Origin: Nitrospira defluvii
GTDB lineage: Bacteria; Nitrospirota; Nitrospiria; Nitrospirales; Nitrospiraceae
Length of the DNA stretch: 64,000 nt
NCBI RefSeq assembly: GCF_905220995.1
Contig: NZ_CAJNBJ010000001.1
Coordinates: forward strand, 1,054,001-1,118,000
Direction: 5' to 3'
The notes below the pieces were generated by a model that saw only the letters and a list, made by a program, of their open reading frames with translations, was not told the DNA's origin and did not search any database. This document shows positions 35,048 to 44,478 of the stretch, piece after piece. The position numbers and the translations under genes were made by a program. Numbering within the stretch: position 1 is the stretch's first letter; each line of letters opens with the position of its first letter.

Positions 35048-35866
35048 TCACACAATGTTCAGCCGGTCGAAATTGACCCCTTTGGGAGCCGGAGGCCTGG
35101 AGAGCTTCATGGCCGCGAGCGCCTGAACCACCAGCTCCGCCACCACCAGGTTGCGATACCATTTCCGGTTTGCCGGCACGATATACCAGGGCGCCCGTTC
35201 GGTGCTCGTCGCCGCGATGACCTCTTCGAAGGCGGCCATGTAGGCGTCCCACAATTTGCGCTCCTCCAGATCTCCCGAGCTCCACTTCCAGCGCTTGTCT
35301 GGGTCCCGAATGCGGGACTGCAGCCTGGCTTTCTGCTCATCCTTCGAGATATGCAGAAAGAACTTCACAATCACCGTCCCTTGCTCGACCAGCAGTTCCT
35401 CGAATTCCCTGATCTGACCAAAGCGACGCGCGGCCTCCTTGTCCGAAATCCAGCCGTGCACGCGCGTAATCAACACATCCTCATAATGCGAGCGATTGAA
35501 GATGCCGATCTGGCCCTTGGCAGGCACCTTTTGATGCACGCGCCAGAGAAAATCGCGGGATAATTCTTCGGTAGACGGAGCCTTGAATGACACGACCGTA
35601 CAGCCCTGTGGGTTCACGCCCGTCATCACGCTGCGGATCGTCCCGTCCTTTCCGCTCGTGTCCATCCCTTGCAACACGATCAGCAAGGCCCGCGAGCCGT
35701 TGGCGTAGAGCCGCTCCTGCAGCTGATCGAGAGCGGCAATGAGCTCAGCTGTCGCCGCTTTCGCCTTGGCCTTTCCCTCGTCATTCTTTTGGTAGCTCCC
35801 CGTGTCATTGGGATCGAACTCCGTCAGCGCAAGTCGTGTACCGGGCTTGATGCGATACTCTTTCAT
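35048..35866 (-). CDS. ppk2: Polyphosphate kinase 2 family nucleotide phosphotransferase
   Basis: 272 residues from the ATG at 35864-35866, with GGAGCGGCGAC upstream; 15 earlier codons are dismissed. PPK2 motifs are LLIVLQGMDTSGKDGTIRSVMTGVNPQG (Walker A), FNRSHYEDVLITRVHG and HISKDEQKARLQSR, then DPDKRWKWSSGDLEERKLWDAY and APWYIVPANRKWYRNL. It phosphorylates nucleotides using polyphosphate, or the reverse. The length matches the single-domain polyphosphate:AMP/ADP type; the subclass cannot be fixed by eye. Confidence 0.93.
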   Translation of the reverse strand: MKEYRIKPGTRLALTEFDPNDTGSYQKNDEGKAKAKAATAELIAALDQLQERLYANGSRALLIVLQGMDTSGKDGTIRSVMTGVNPQGCTVVSFKAPSTEELSRDFLWRVHQKVPAKGQIGIFNRSHYEDVLITRVHGWISDKEAARRFGQIREFEELLVEQGTVIVKFFLHISKDEQKARLQSRIRDPDKRWKWSSGDLEERKLWDAYMAAFEEVIAATSTERAPWYIVPANRKWYRNLVVAELVVQALAAMKLSRPPAPKGVNFDRLNIV

Positions 35867-36050
35867 GTCGCCGCTCCTTCCACGTTCGGGTCTCCACTCA
35901 GGCCCCATCATCAGAGAGAAGGTGGCAGCCGTTTCGCGCCTTGCCGGCCGGGTGACGGAAATATTTCTTTCGACTCCTCCATTGATTGAACGGGACTCGG
36001 CCTTATGTGGTACAAGACGAAGCTATTACCAACTCAAGGAGGCGTCAGTC

Positions 36051-36536
36051 ATGCTCAAGGAAGTGACCGGAGACATCCTGTTATCCACGGCCGGTGCCAT
36101 CGCGCATGGAATTGCGCCACACGATAACTTCAAGCAGGGCTTGGCGTTATCCCTTCGTGAACAGTGGCCGGGGATGTACAAGGATTTCCGCCATTATTGT
36201 CAGACCTACAATCCGAAGCCGGGCGGCGCCTGGTCGTGGAAAGGGCCGAACTCCCCCGTCATTATCAATTTGTTTACGCAAGAGCCTCCCGCCGGCGACC
36301 AAGACCATCCCGGCAAGGCCACCCTGCCCAACGTCAATCATGCGCTTCAAGCACTGAAAAAGGAATTGCAGGAACATCAGGTGAAGAGCCTGGCCCTCCC
36401 TCGCCTGGCCACCGGAGTGGGCGGGTTGGAATGGGAAAAGGTCTATCCGCTCCTCCAGCAGGCCCTGAAGGACCTGCACATTCCCGTCTACGTGTATGGG
36501 CTGTACAAAAAAGGCGTGGCCGCGCAAGAAGCCTAG
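36051..36536 (+). CDS. Macro-domain (ADP-ribose-binding) protein
   Basis: 161 residues from the ATG at 36051, with AAGGAGGCGTCAGTC upstream. EVTGDILLSTAGAIAHGIAPHDNFKQGLA resembles the D-I-x(n)-A-x-A-H-x-x-A macro N-terminus, and SLALPRLATGVGGLEWEKVYPLL is the family phosphate loop. Such small proteins bind or hydrolyse ADP-ribose derivatives, including O-acetyl-ADP-ribose and ADP-ribosylated DNA/protein. The first loop lacks the usual N-A-A-N, so activity may differ. The gene converges with otsB and shares the stop region. Confidence 0.85.
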   Translation: MLKEVTGDILLSTAGAIAHGIAPHDNFKQGLALSLREQWPGMYKDFRHYCQTYNPKPGGAWSWKGPNSPVIINLFTQEPPAGDQDHPGKATLPNVNHALQALKKELQEHQVKSLALPRLATGVGGLEWEKVYPLLQQALKDLHIPVYVYGLYKKGVAAQEA

Positions 36537-37306
36537 GCCGAAACGGCCCGGGCCCGCGCCTCGGTGAGATACTGGAGCAACTGTCCGATCTGCGACTGCC
36601 GCGCGAGGTACCATTGCGCGGCGGTCGTCAGCTTCTTTCCGACGCGCACGGTGACGATGCGCTCATCCGGCAACGAAAACACGTCCTCGTCGGTATCGTC
36701 GTCTCCCACATACAACGCCGCAGAGCACTGAAGCTGGTGCATCAACTCCAGCATGGCCGTCCCCTTGTGCAGATTGCCGGAGGGGATGACATTCACCACG
36801 GCTTTGCCCAACACCAGTCGCGGCGCCGGCAGCAGCGTGGACACCGTATGAAAGATCGCCTCTCGCGCGGCAGGGGGCGAACAGGCCTGCCGATAGTGGA
36901 AGGTCAGGGAATAGATCTTATCCTCCACCACCACGCCGGCTCGTGTCAGAGCCTCTTCGGCCTTGGCGACCGACTTGAGCCAGGCCCGGCAACAGTCCTT
37001 CGCCTGTTGCATGACCCGCTCCGACGCATGCAAGCCTTCCAGCCCATGATTGCCGATTAAGTGCGTGGGGATGCCATCCACCCGGGGACGCAGATCCTCG
37101 AGGGAGCGCCCGGAAATGACCGCCGTCGGCGCAACAATCGCGAGAGCATGCAGCGCCTGGCGTGTGGGTTCCGAGAGGCCGGCACCATGCCGGTCCTGAA
37201 CAATGCGTGCGAGCGTGCCATCGAAATCGAAGGCAAACAGAGCCCCCGCCTGGCCCGCCAGACGATCGAGAAGCCGCTTCCCTGGAGCGCTGAGCAGGTC
37301 GCGCAT
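36533..37306 (-). CDS. otsB: Trehalose-6-phosphate phosphatase
   Basis: 257 residues from the ATG at 37304-37306, eight bases after the otsA stop. HAD-type motifs are present: FAFDFDGTLARIV with the nucleophile Asp, VISGRSLEDL, LIGNHGLEG and ALYVGDDDTDEDVFSL. It dephosphorylates trehalose-6-phosphate made by the adjacent OtsA. The stop overlaps that of the convergent macro-domain gene: the palindrome CTAG at 36533-36536 supplies both TAG codons. Confidence 0.95.
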   Translation of the reverse strand: MRDLLSAPGKRLLDRLAGQAGALFAFDFDGTLARIVQDRHGAGLSEPTRQALHALAIVAPTAVISGRSLEDLRPRVDGIPTHLIGNHGLEGLHASERVMQQAKDCCRAWLKSVAKAEEALTRAGVVVEDKIYSLTFHYRQACSPPAAREAIFHTVSTLLPAPRLVLGKAVVNVIPSGNLHKGTAMLELMHQLQCSAALYVGDDDTDEDVFSLPDERIVTVRVGKKLTTAAQWYLARQSQIGQLLQYLTEARARAVSA

Positions 37307-37314
37307 TGGTGCGA

Positions 37315-39546
37315 TTACCGCCCCCGCCCTGAAGCCTGGCCCACCTGCTTCATGACGCGAATGCGACGACGCATCCGTGCCGCATCCATGAGCATACGTC
37401 CCGCCCACCGATACACATTGAACTCCTGAATCAGTCCCCGCATGCTCCGCATACGGGCGCGTTGTTCCTTCGGCGTCATCGACAGCGCCATGTGCAAGGC
37501 CGCCGCGCATTGATCGATGTCATAGGGATTGACCACCAACGCCTCAGGCAGTTCTTGCGCCGCACCGGTAAACTGGCTGAGGATGAGGACACCCTGTTCA
37601 TCGTCGCGAGCCGCGATGAATTCCTTGGCCACCAAATTCATCCCGTCGTGCAGGCTCGTGACGAAACACAACTCCGACGCCCGATAATATTCATAGACAT
37701 CCGGCGGCTCGTGGTGCTTCACCTTCAGGACGATCGGCTCATACCCTTCACGACCGAACCGTTTGTTGATGCGTTCCGCCAGGGCATAGACCTGATCGTG
37801 AAAGTGCTGGTACTGATCGATGATCGTCCGGCTCGGCGCAGCGATCTGGATGAACGAAAACTTGCCGACCCACTCCGGCTGCAATTCGAACAAACGCTCG
37901 ACGGCGAGAAACCGTTCGATGATGCCCTTCGTATAGTCCAGTCGGTCCACCCCGATGCCCACCAGCCGGTCTGGCCCCATGGCATGCCGCTCGCGGATAT
38001 GAACCCGGCAGTCCGGCACGGGCCGTTGATTTTCCAACCAGCGCGACGGCCACTCGATGGAAATAGGGTAGGGGTTCACCGCCGTCAGCCGACCGCCGTA
38101 CGAGACAGTGGACGAGTCACGGTCGATGCGTGCCTCAAGAATGCGATCGATGCAGGACAAGAAGTGGTTCCCGTGCTCGCGGGTGTGGAAGCCCACGATG
38201 CTGCTGCCGAGCAGTCCCTCCAGAATTTCCTGTCGCCAGGGACAGATGCCGTAGCTTTCCGAATTGGGCCAGGGAATATGCCAGAACATGATGATGGTGG
38301 CGTTCGGCAGCTTTTCCCGCACCATTTTCGGCAGGAGCGCGAAATGGTAATCCTGAACGAGCACCACCGGATCATCCGTCTTGGCCTCTTCCACCACGGC
38401 CTGCGCAAACCGGGCGTTGACGGCCACATACTGTTCCCAGTCTGAGGTCCGGAACGTCGGCCGCACATGCGCATTATGGCACAGCGGCCAGAGCCCTTCG
38501 TTCGAGAAGCCATAGTAAAACCCGGACTCCTCATCCGGCGACAGCCAAATCCGACGAATATCGTAGGAGGGATGGTCCGGCGGCACCCGCACGTGATCCC
38601 GGCTATCCACCACTTCTCGGTCGGCCGAGCCGTTGCCGTGGGCGATCCACACGCCCGAGCAGGCCCGCATCACCGGCTCCAACGCGGACACCAACCCGCT
38701 GGCCGGTAGCTGCACCTCGATCTTCTGGCCTCGCCGATTGTGGATGTAGGGCTGGCGATTGGAGACAATCAGGATTTCATCGCCCGAGAGATGTTCGTGA
38801 AGAATCGTCTTCAGGCTGGCCGGGCTCCAGGTGATCTGGCTTTCATCCCGCATGCGGCGATCAGCCTCCAGTTCCCGCACCAGCGCATGGAGATCCTGAG
38901 CCACGGGATGCAGTTCAGGCGAATGCGTTGCGGCCGCTTCAGCCGGCAACCCTTTACTGGTCAACATGGCCCGCACTCCGGCCACCCACCCTCGCCAACT
39001 GAGCTGAGCGACGAGCACCGTCACCGCGGAAATCAGTCCGGCAAGGCCGACGAACAAATAGAAGATGTACCACTTGGTGTCGGTACTACGCTGGTGCACG
39101 AAACTCATATCGTGGACCAGCATCAGCCGGCCCTGGACCTTGCCGGCCGATTGAATCGTCGCGACCACCACGTGCAGCGGTCCCTGCGCAAAGTCCACCA
39201 CTTCTGAGGAACCGGGCGCCAGGTGCGCCAGACTTTCGCAAGACAATTGATCCGGATAGGTCAGCGTCTGGTAGAGCAGGCGCTGCTGCGTATCGCAGAA
39301 CCCCAGCGCGTACAACCGCTCATCCTGAATCACTTTATGGAAGTAGGCAAAAATTTTCGTGCGCGAGCGGGACACCACGAGTTCCGCCAACGGCACCTCC
39401 ATCGTGCTGGCCAGCAACTTGGAGCGGCTTTCAAGGTCGCGCGTAAACCATTTCAGCGTGAGCGAATCCACCAACGGCACGACGCTGTAGGCCACGACGC
39501 CCAGAACCAGCAAGAGGGGAAGGATAAACCGGAGGGACAGCCGCAT
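37315..39546 (-). CDS. otsA: Membrane-anchored trehalose-6-phosphate synthase
   Basis: 743 residues, against about 450-480 for a usual OtsA. Residues 1-30 and about 160-185 are membrane segments ([45 protein letters not shown]) enclosing a periplasmic domain of some 130 residues like a sensor module. A linker with HAMP-like helices leads to a GT20 catalytic domain from about residue 255: [73 protein letters not shown]. It makes trehalose-6-phosphate from a nucleotide-sugar and glucose-6-phosphate. A direct link between envelope sensing and trehalose synthesis is inferred. Confidence 0.93.
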   Translation of the reverse strand: MRLSLRFILPLLLVLGVVAYSVVPLVDSLTLKWFTRDLESRSKLLASTMEVPLAELVVSRSRTKIFAYFHKVIQDERLYALGFCDTQQRLLYQTLTYPDQLSCESLAHLAPGSSEVVDFAQGPLHVVVATIQSAGKVQGRLMLVHDMSFVHQRSTDTKWYIFYLFVGLAGLISAVTVLVAQLSWRGWVAGVRAMLTSKGLPAEAAATHSPELHPVAQDLHALVRELEADRRMRDESQITWSPASLKTILHEHLSGDEILIVSNRQPYIHNRRGQKIEVQLPASGLVSALEPVMRACSGVWIAHGNGSADREVVDSRDHVRVPPDHPSYDIRRIWLSPDEESGFYYGFSNEGLWPLCHNAHVRPTFRTSDWEQYVAVNARFAQAVVEEAKTDDPVVLVQDYHFALLPKMVREKLPNATIIMFWHIPWPNSESYGICPWRQEILEGLLGSSIVGFHTREHGNHFLSCIDRILEARIDRDSSTVSYGGRLTAVNPYPISIEWPSRWLENQRPVPDCRVHIRERHAMGPDRLVGIGVDRLDYTKGIIERFLAVERLFELQPEWVGKFSFIQIAAPSRTIIDQYQHFHDQVYALAERINKRFGREGYEPIVLKVKHHEPPDVYEYYRASELCFVTSLHDGMNLVAKEFIAARDDEQGVLILSQFTGAAQELPEALVVNPYDIDQCAAALHMALSMTPKEQRARMRSMRGLIQEFNVYRWAGRMLMDAARMRRRIRVMKQVGQASGRGR

Positions 39547-39596
39547 TTTTACTCCTGCAGTTTACTTTGAGACCGAAATCTCTTATGGTCTGAGAC

Positions 39597-41381
39597 ATGT
39601 ACCCTTACGGACTCATCGGCAATTGCCACGTCTCGGCACACATTCATGAAAGCGGGTCGGTCGACTGGCTCTGCCTGCCCAGACCGGACAGTGATCCGGT
39701 CTTTGGACGAATCCTTGATCCGGAAGGAGGGCACTTTTCCATATCAAGCCCTACCAGCTCCGCTCAAGTCAAGACAACGCAACGCTACCTCCCCAATACA
39801 AATATCCTGGTGACAGAGGTGTCCACGTCCAAGGGCGACACCTTCAGAATCACGGATTTCTGCCCCCGGTTCGAACAGTACGGCCGCGTCTACCGCCCAG
39901 CCGCACTCTTTCGAATCGTCGAACCGCTGGCGGGCACACCCTCCATCCGCGTCAGTTGTCGCCCGGTCACGGGGTGGGGAAAAGAGTATGCCCGCGGCAT
40001 GCGCGGCAACAGCCACGTACGCTACGACATCCGCGGAGAATACCTGCGGCTGCTGACCAACATGCCGCTGACGTATCTCTACGAAGAACGACCCTTCGCC
40101 TTGACCGAGAAGACCTATTTCGCCCTGACCTGGGGCCTGGGCATCGAGGATGACCTCGCCAAGGTCAGCCATGAATTTCTGGATCAAACGACTCGCTATT
40201 GGCGGATGTGGGTGAAGCATTGTTCGATTCCCGTATTGCACCAGGAAGAGGTGATTCGTTCCGCCCTGGCGCTCAAACTTCACTGCTATGAGGATACCGG
40301 CGCCATCCTGGCCGCCTTGACCACCAGCCTCCCCGAGGAGCCCGGTGGGCCGCGGAATTGGGACTATCGCTACTGCTGGTTGCGTGACGCCTATTTTTCG
40401 CTCACCGCCTTTCACAATCTCGGGCACTTCGAGGAGATGGAAGGGTTTCTCAAATTTCTCCTCAACATCGCCTATACACATGAACATTCACGGGAACGGC
40501 TCGCGCCAGTGTACACGCTGAGTCAGGATCTCCCGCTGCCGGAAACCGAACATGGCAATTGGGCCGGCTTCTCAGGCAGCGCGCCGGTGCGCAATCACAA
40601 CCAAGCGGCCGAGCACATTCAAAACGACGTGTACGGCGAACTGGTGCTCGCGCTCACGCCGATTTTCAGCGACAACCGCTTCTACGACTTGCGGACAAAA
40701 GATCAGGAGCAGCTCGTGGCCAACCTGGCCCGGCTCTGCGATCGCACCATTGCCCAGCCCGACGCGGGACTGTGGGAAATCCGAAACGGTTGGCAGGAAC
40801 ATTCGTTTTCGAACCTGATGTGCTGGGCCGGACTCGACCGGGCGCACCGCATGCACAAGGCCGGATTCTTACCGTCCTTAACGCTCGACCTCGATGCAGC
40901 CCGGGCACGCGCAGCCCAGGCACTCCTACACGCGACCAAAGACGGCTCGCTCCGCAACGGACCCAAGGACGAGACGTACGATGCCTCGCTGGCGCAAGCG
41001 GCGATCCTCGGCTTTCCTAACCGCGACGTGTGCGAGGCCACCATGCACAGCATTGCGCGGGCCCTCGCCGTGCAAGCAGGCGGGAAAGAGACCGGCTTCT
41101 ATTTCCGCTACCTCCGCCCCGATGATTTCGGCCGGCCGCAATCCAGCTTCGTCATCTGTTCCTTCTGGGTCGTTCAAGGCCTGGCGCGCCTCGGACGGAT
41201 GGCGGAAGCGCAGCAGATCATGGCGCAGGTCCTCACCGGCGCGAATCATCTCGGGCTGTTTTCCGAACATTTCGTCCCCGAGACCCGCACCCAGCTCGGC
41301 AATTTTCCCCAAGCCTACTCCCACGTCGGCCTGATCAACGCCGCCTTCGCCGTCAGTCCACCTTGGACCACGGTCCTCTGA
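39597..41381 (+). CDS. Glycoside hydrolase family 15 protein (glucoamylase/trehalase type)
   Basis: 594 residues. MYPYGLIGNCHVSAHIHESGSVDWLCLPRPDSDPVFG is the GH15 N-terminal beta domain, and GGPRNWDYRYCWLRDAYFSLTAFHNLG is the first catalytic-domain block. The second catalytic Glu region is seen as LFSEHFVPETRTQLGNFPQAYSHVGLINAA. Some bacterial members hydrolyse trehalose, others maltodextrin. Divergent placement next to otsBA (50-base gap) favours a trehalose-related role here. Confidence 0.9.
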   Translation: MYPYGLIGNCHVSAHIHESGSVDWLCLPRPDSDPVFGRILDPEGGHFSISSPTSSAQVKTTQRYLPNTNILVTEVSTSKGDTFRITDFCPRFEQYGRVYRPAALFRIVEPLAGTPSIRVSCRPVTGWGKEYARGMRGNSHVRYDIRGEYLRLLTNMPLTYLYEERPFALTEKTYFALTWGLGIEDDLAKVSHEFLDQTTRYWRMWVKHCSIPVLHQEEVIRSALALKLHCYEDTGAILAALTTSLPEEPGGPRNWDYRYCWLRDAYFSLTAFHNLGHFEEMEGFLKFLLNIAYTHEHSRERLAPVYTLSQDLPLPETEHGNWAGFSGSAPVRNHNQAAEHIQNDVYGELVLALTPIFSDNRFYDLRTKDQEQLVANLARLCDRTIAQPDAGLWEIRNGWQEHSFSNLMCWAGLDRAHRMHKAGFLPSLTLDLDAARARAAQALLHATKDGSLRNGPKDETYDASLAQAAILGFPNRDVCEATMHSIARALAVQAGGKETGFYFRYLRPDDFGRPQSSFVICSFWVVQGLARLGRMAEAQQIMAQVLTGANHLGLFSEHFVPETRTQLGNFPQAYSHVGLINAAFAVSPPWTTVL

Positions 41382-41569
41382 TCGCCCAATCGGCACCAGC
41401 ACCTCGCGGCCAAGAGCTCCACACAAGACACCGGAAACCAACAGATCGCCATAGTCCTGGCGCACCGATAGGCCGGTCGCGGCTGCCAATCCGCGATCGC
41501 GGCACAAGCGCTCATGGATAAGATAATACGGGCTAGGGGGAGGGGTGATAGCTCAGGAGAGCGCGCGCA

Positions 41570-41597
41570 CCCCGGAGCCCATGACGCGACTCCGGGG
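41570..41597. terminator. GC-rich hairpin between convergent genes
   Basis: CCCCGGAG (41570-41577) and CTCCGGGG (41590-41597) form a perfect 8-bp stem in the 235-base gap between the GH15 and lipoprotein genes. There is no adjacent T run on either strand, so a terminator role is only probable. I see no gene in this gap. Confidence 0.4.
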
Positions 41598-41616
41598 CGG
41601 GAGAAAAAGCGAATGG

Positions 41617-42027
41617 CTATTGAGCCGGAGCCACGACGCGAATCGTGCCCGCCTCGATCTGCATACCGCCCGGCGCGGCCGATCGCATGCGCGCGTTGTA
41701 GCTGATGACAATGGGCCGGTCGAAACAGAGGCTGGCGCTCTCATTCGGAGCAAGTTCCGTGAGCTCCCGCGGGCTGCCGAACAGATTGGTGAAGCCGCGT
41801 TGACAAGACAACATCTCCGACTTCAGGCCGGGAATATCGATCAGCGCCGCCAACGTGCGGTGGTTCGCCCAGCGTACTTCGTCGCCGACATGCACAGTCA
41901 GCTCTGCAGGCGCCAGATGCGTTTCCATTTTGATCTCGTGGATCACCGCCGTCCTGGTGGTCGGCGGCAGCCCCGCACAACCGGTCGCCAACATAATTCC
42001 CGCTAGTGCAACCCCTGATCTCCACAT
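41617..42027 (-). CDS. Cupredoxin-like lipoprotein
   Basis: 136 residues from the ATG at 42025-42027, with AAGGAGGTGCAGG upstream. The N-terminus is a lipoprotein signal (ALAGIMLATGCAGL, lipobox ATGC). The mature chain (APAELTVHVGDEVRWANHRTL...SCQRGFTNLFG...LAPNESASLCFDRPIVISYNAR) has a plastocyanin-like beta layout: entry strand with GDEVRWxN, then a Cys/aromatic C-terminal loop. The normal copper ligand set (His-Cys-His-Met) is not complete. It may be a structural cupredoxin or bind another ligand. Confidence 0.65.
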   Translation of the reverse strand: MWRSGVALAGIMLATGCAGLPPTTRTAVIHEIKMETHLAPAELTVHVGDEVRWANHRTLAALIDIPGLKSEMLSCQRGFTNLFGSPRELTELAPNESASLCFDRPIVISYNARMRSAAPGGMQIEAGTIRVVAPAQ

Positions 42028-42179
42028 CCTGCACCTCCTTATTCGACGTGTGTCTGCCGGTCGCTCCCGCCTGCGGCGTGCTGACACACAGCGTGACCAT
42101 GAACGTACTACGTAGCGTAGCCTCACTTCACTATACCAGGGCGTGCGGAGTAGAAGCCAACCAGGTTGCGACGACAGAA

Positions 42180-42743
42180 TTATCTGACTCGGGTCACTCG
42201 ATTCGCGTCGATGTGATGGAACAGTTCGTCGCGGCCCTTCATTTTGAGCTGCGTATCTTCGCTGTAGCTGAAGCTGTCGCGGCCATGCAGGGTCACCGTC
42301 AACTCATATCGGACGGTCTTAAACTCCCGATCAAGAAACTTATTGGAGCAAATCCCATACGTGTCCGATCCGGCCTCCGCCGAAATCTGAAACGACGTGG
42401 CATCCGGTTCCACGGTACCCCCGGCCAGCACCGTAACTCCCCGCGGCACGATGAAACAACGGAGCACCTGTTTTGCGGCCGCATCCCAGAGCCAGTAACC
42501 GGTCTCCTCATGAAACGGCGCGTCCTCGCCCAAGCGCCAGGCTACAGTAGAATACCGCAAGCCATATAATTGCTGCTCATGGTTATTCACGGGGCCGAAC
42601 GGCTCGAACGTCATCCGCTCACGGAACTTGTTGCGCTCTGTGCCACGATCATCCGACGGCGCCACGTCGTCGCCCTTATCGCCCTCCCACACACCGGCCA
42701 GCGCAGCCAGCGGACCAAGATACTTCAACAGATCGTCACTCAT
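42180..42743 (-). CDS. Nitrobindin/FABP-like beta-barrel protein
   Basis: 187 residues. The start LGPLAALAGVWEGDKGDD followed by RERMTFEPFGPVNN and HEETGYWLWDAAAKQVLRCFIVPRGVTVLAGG matches the THAP4/nitrobindin-like heme-binding barrel (GxWxGxG... and the FHEExGYW block). The C-terminus EFKTVRYELTVTLHGRDSFSYSEDTQLKMKGRDELFHHIDANRVTRV is also typical. Nitrobindins bind ferric heme and may isomerise peroxynitrite; heme binding is not shown here. No partner gene is apparent. Confidence 0.7.
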   Translation of the reverse strand: MSDDLLKYLGPLAALAGVWEGDKGDDVAPSDDRGTERNKFRERMTFEPFGPVNNHEQQLYGLRYSTVAWRLGEDAPFHEETGYWLWDAAAKQVLRCFIVPRGVTVLAGGTVEPDATSFQISAEAGSDTYGICSNKFLDREFKTVRYELTVTLHGRDSFSYSEDTQLKMKGRDELFHHIDANRVTRVR

Positions 42744-42861
42744 CGCGCATTCCTCCTTGTGATACTCCGGTGCCCTCGGTCGAACGACCAGCCCAGAGTT
42801 GGCTGCTCTTGTAGCAGAAGAGAAGAGGGGGACTCAAACGGAGGGAAGGGCGAGCGGCACG

Positions 42862-44322
42862 CTACTTTCTTTGCAGTCCGGCGGCCACATCCCTGAAGGA
42901 GGCTAAGGCCGCCTCCAGATGCTCAATGATTTCCTGCTGCAACACATCCGGCGGCGGGAGGTCATCGAGATTGTCCAGACTATCATCCTTGAGCCAGAAG
43001 ATATCCAGGCTCGCTTTGTCGCGGGCGATCACGTCCTGATAGTGAAAATATTTGAAACGCTCTGTGTCGCTGCGCTCATGCCTGTTTTCCGGGTTGTAGC
43101 AGGTGATGAACTCCTGCAGATCGTCACGTTTCAGCGGCCGGGTCTTCAGCGTGAAGTGCTTGTTGGTCCGCAGATCGTAGAACCACACCCCCGCGGTATG
43201 AATCCGGCCATCTTTCGGCTTGGCATCGAAAAACACCACGTTCGCCTTCACCCCTTGCGCATAAAACATACCGGTCGGCAGACGCAGGATCGTGTGGACA
43301 TCGCAAGTTTCCAGCAGCTTGCGGCGGATTTTTTCACCGGCGCCACCTTCAAACAGCACATTATCCGGCAACACCACAGCCGCTTTGCCGTCCACCTTCA
43401 GCATGCTGACAATGTGCTAAAGGAAATTGAGCTGCTTGTTCGAGGTGGTTTCCCAGAAGTCCTGCCGCTCATAGGTCAGCGCGTCTTTGTCTTCTTCACC
43501 TTCCTCATTGGTGATCGTCATGCTGCTCTTCTTGCCGAACGGCGGATTGGCCAGCACGTAGTCCACCCTCTGCTTGGGCTCTGCAATCAATGCATCTGAG
43601 CGCTCGACGGAAGGCTCGCCGTCCAGCTCACCGATGTTGTGCAGAAACAGGTTCATCAAGCACATGCGGCGCGTGTTCGGCACAATCTCGTTGCCGTGGA
43701 AGGTCTTGTCTCGCAGAAACTCCTTCTGGCGTTTGTTCAGCGCGGCCCCTGGGCGAGTCAACCAGTTGTAGGCGCCGAGAAAAAACCCGCCCGTGCCACA
43801 GGCCGGATCGGCAATCGTCTTCATAGGTTCTGGCCGGACACAGGCCACCATCGCTTCGATTAGCGCGCGCGGCGTGAAATACTGGCCGGCGCCGCTTTTC
43901 GTGTCTTCGGCGTTCTTCTGCAGCAACCCCTCATACAAATCACCCTTGGTGTCGGCGTCGAGGCTGATCCAGTTCTCGGCGTCGATCAGTTGCACCAGGC
44001 GCGACAGCTTGGCCGGGTCCTGGATCTTATTTTGCGCCTTGAAGAAAATCGCCCCCAGCATCCCCGGTTCCTGACCGAGCCTATGGAGCGTAGCCAGGTA
44101 CTGTGCTTCCAGCGGCTCACCCGTTTTCGCTCTGAGGCTGGCCCAGTCGTATCCCTTGGGAATGTGCGTATCGCGCTTATAGGGCTCCTGCGCATATTCG
44201 TGCGCCAGCTTCAGGAAGAGCAGATAGGTGAGCTGCTCAAGGTAGTCGCCATACCCCACGCCGTCGTCGCGCAGGGTGTGGCAGAAGTTCCAGACTTTTT
44301 GGACTAGGGTAGAGGTGTTCAT
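42862..44322 (-). pseudogene. hsdM: Type I restriction-modification methyltransferase HsdM, interrupted by an in-frame amber codon
   Basis: One frame of 486 codons with a single TAG at 43419-43417 splits a standard HsdM. The first part (302 residues) has the N-terminal helical domain, the SAM motif TIADPACGTGGFFLGAYNW and NPPF (VLANPPFGKKSS). The second part resumes exactly after the stop with HIVSMLKVDGKAAVVLPDNVLFEGG and continues through FDAKPKDG to the normal C-terminus. Relatives have Gln at the stop (NFLQHIVSML), so CAG to TAG is the simplest event. No hsdS or hsdR lies in the window. It is likely inactive, unless read through or suppressed. Confidence 0.88.
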
Positions 44323-44403
44323 GAGGCCGCCTCGGGACAGGAAGCCATCCTGGATAATGAGCGTGCGGTTATCTTTCGCATAATCAATGAGTTACAAGTT
44401 TTT

Positions 44404-44439
44404 CTGTTTCATTATCCAGACAGCTGGATAATGAAACAG
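44404..44439. repeat. Perfect 16-bp inverted repeat upstream of hsdM
   Basis: CTGTTTCATTATCCAG (44404-44419), loop ACAG, and its exact reverse complement (44424-44439). A third partial copy, CTGGATAATGA, lies at 44350-44360, within 30 bases of the hsdM start. It could be an operator, a terminator hairpin, or the remains of a mobile-element end. There is no T run. Confidence 0.65.
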
Positions 44440-44478
44440 GAGTGAGCCCGTGTGCCCTTCGGCTACAACTAGCCCTGT

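Noticed and set aside
36164-37060. 298-codon plus-strand open frame
   Set aside because: It overlaps the macro-domain gene in another frame and is antisense to otsB.
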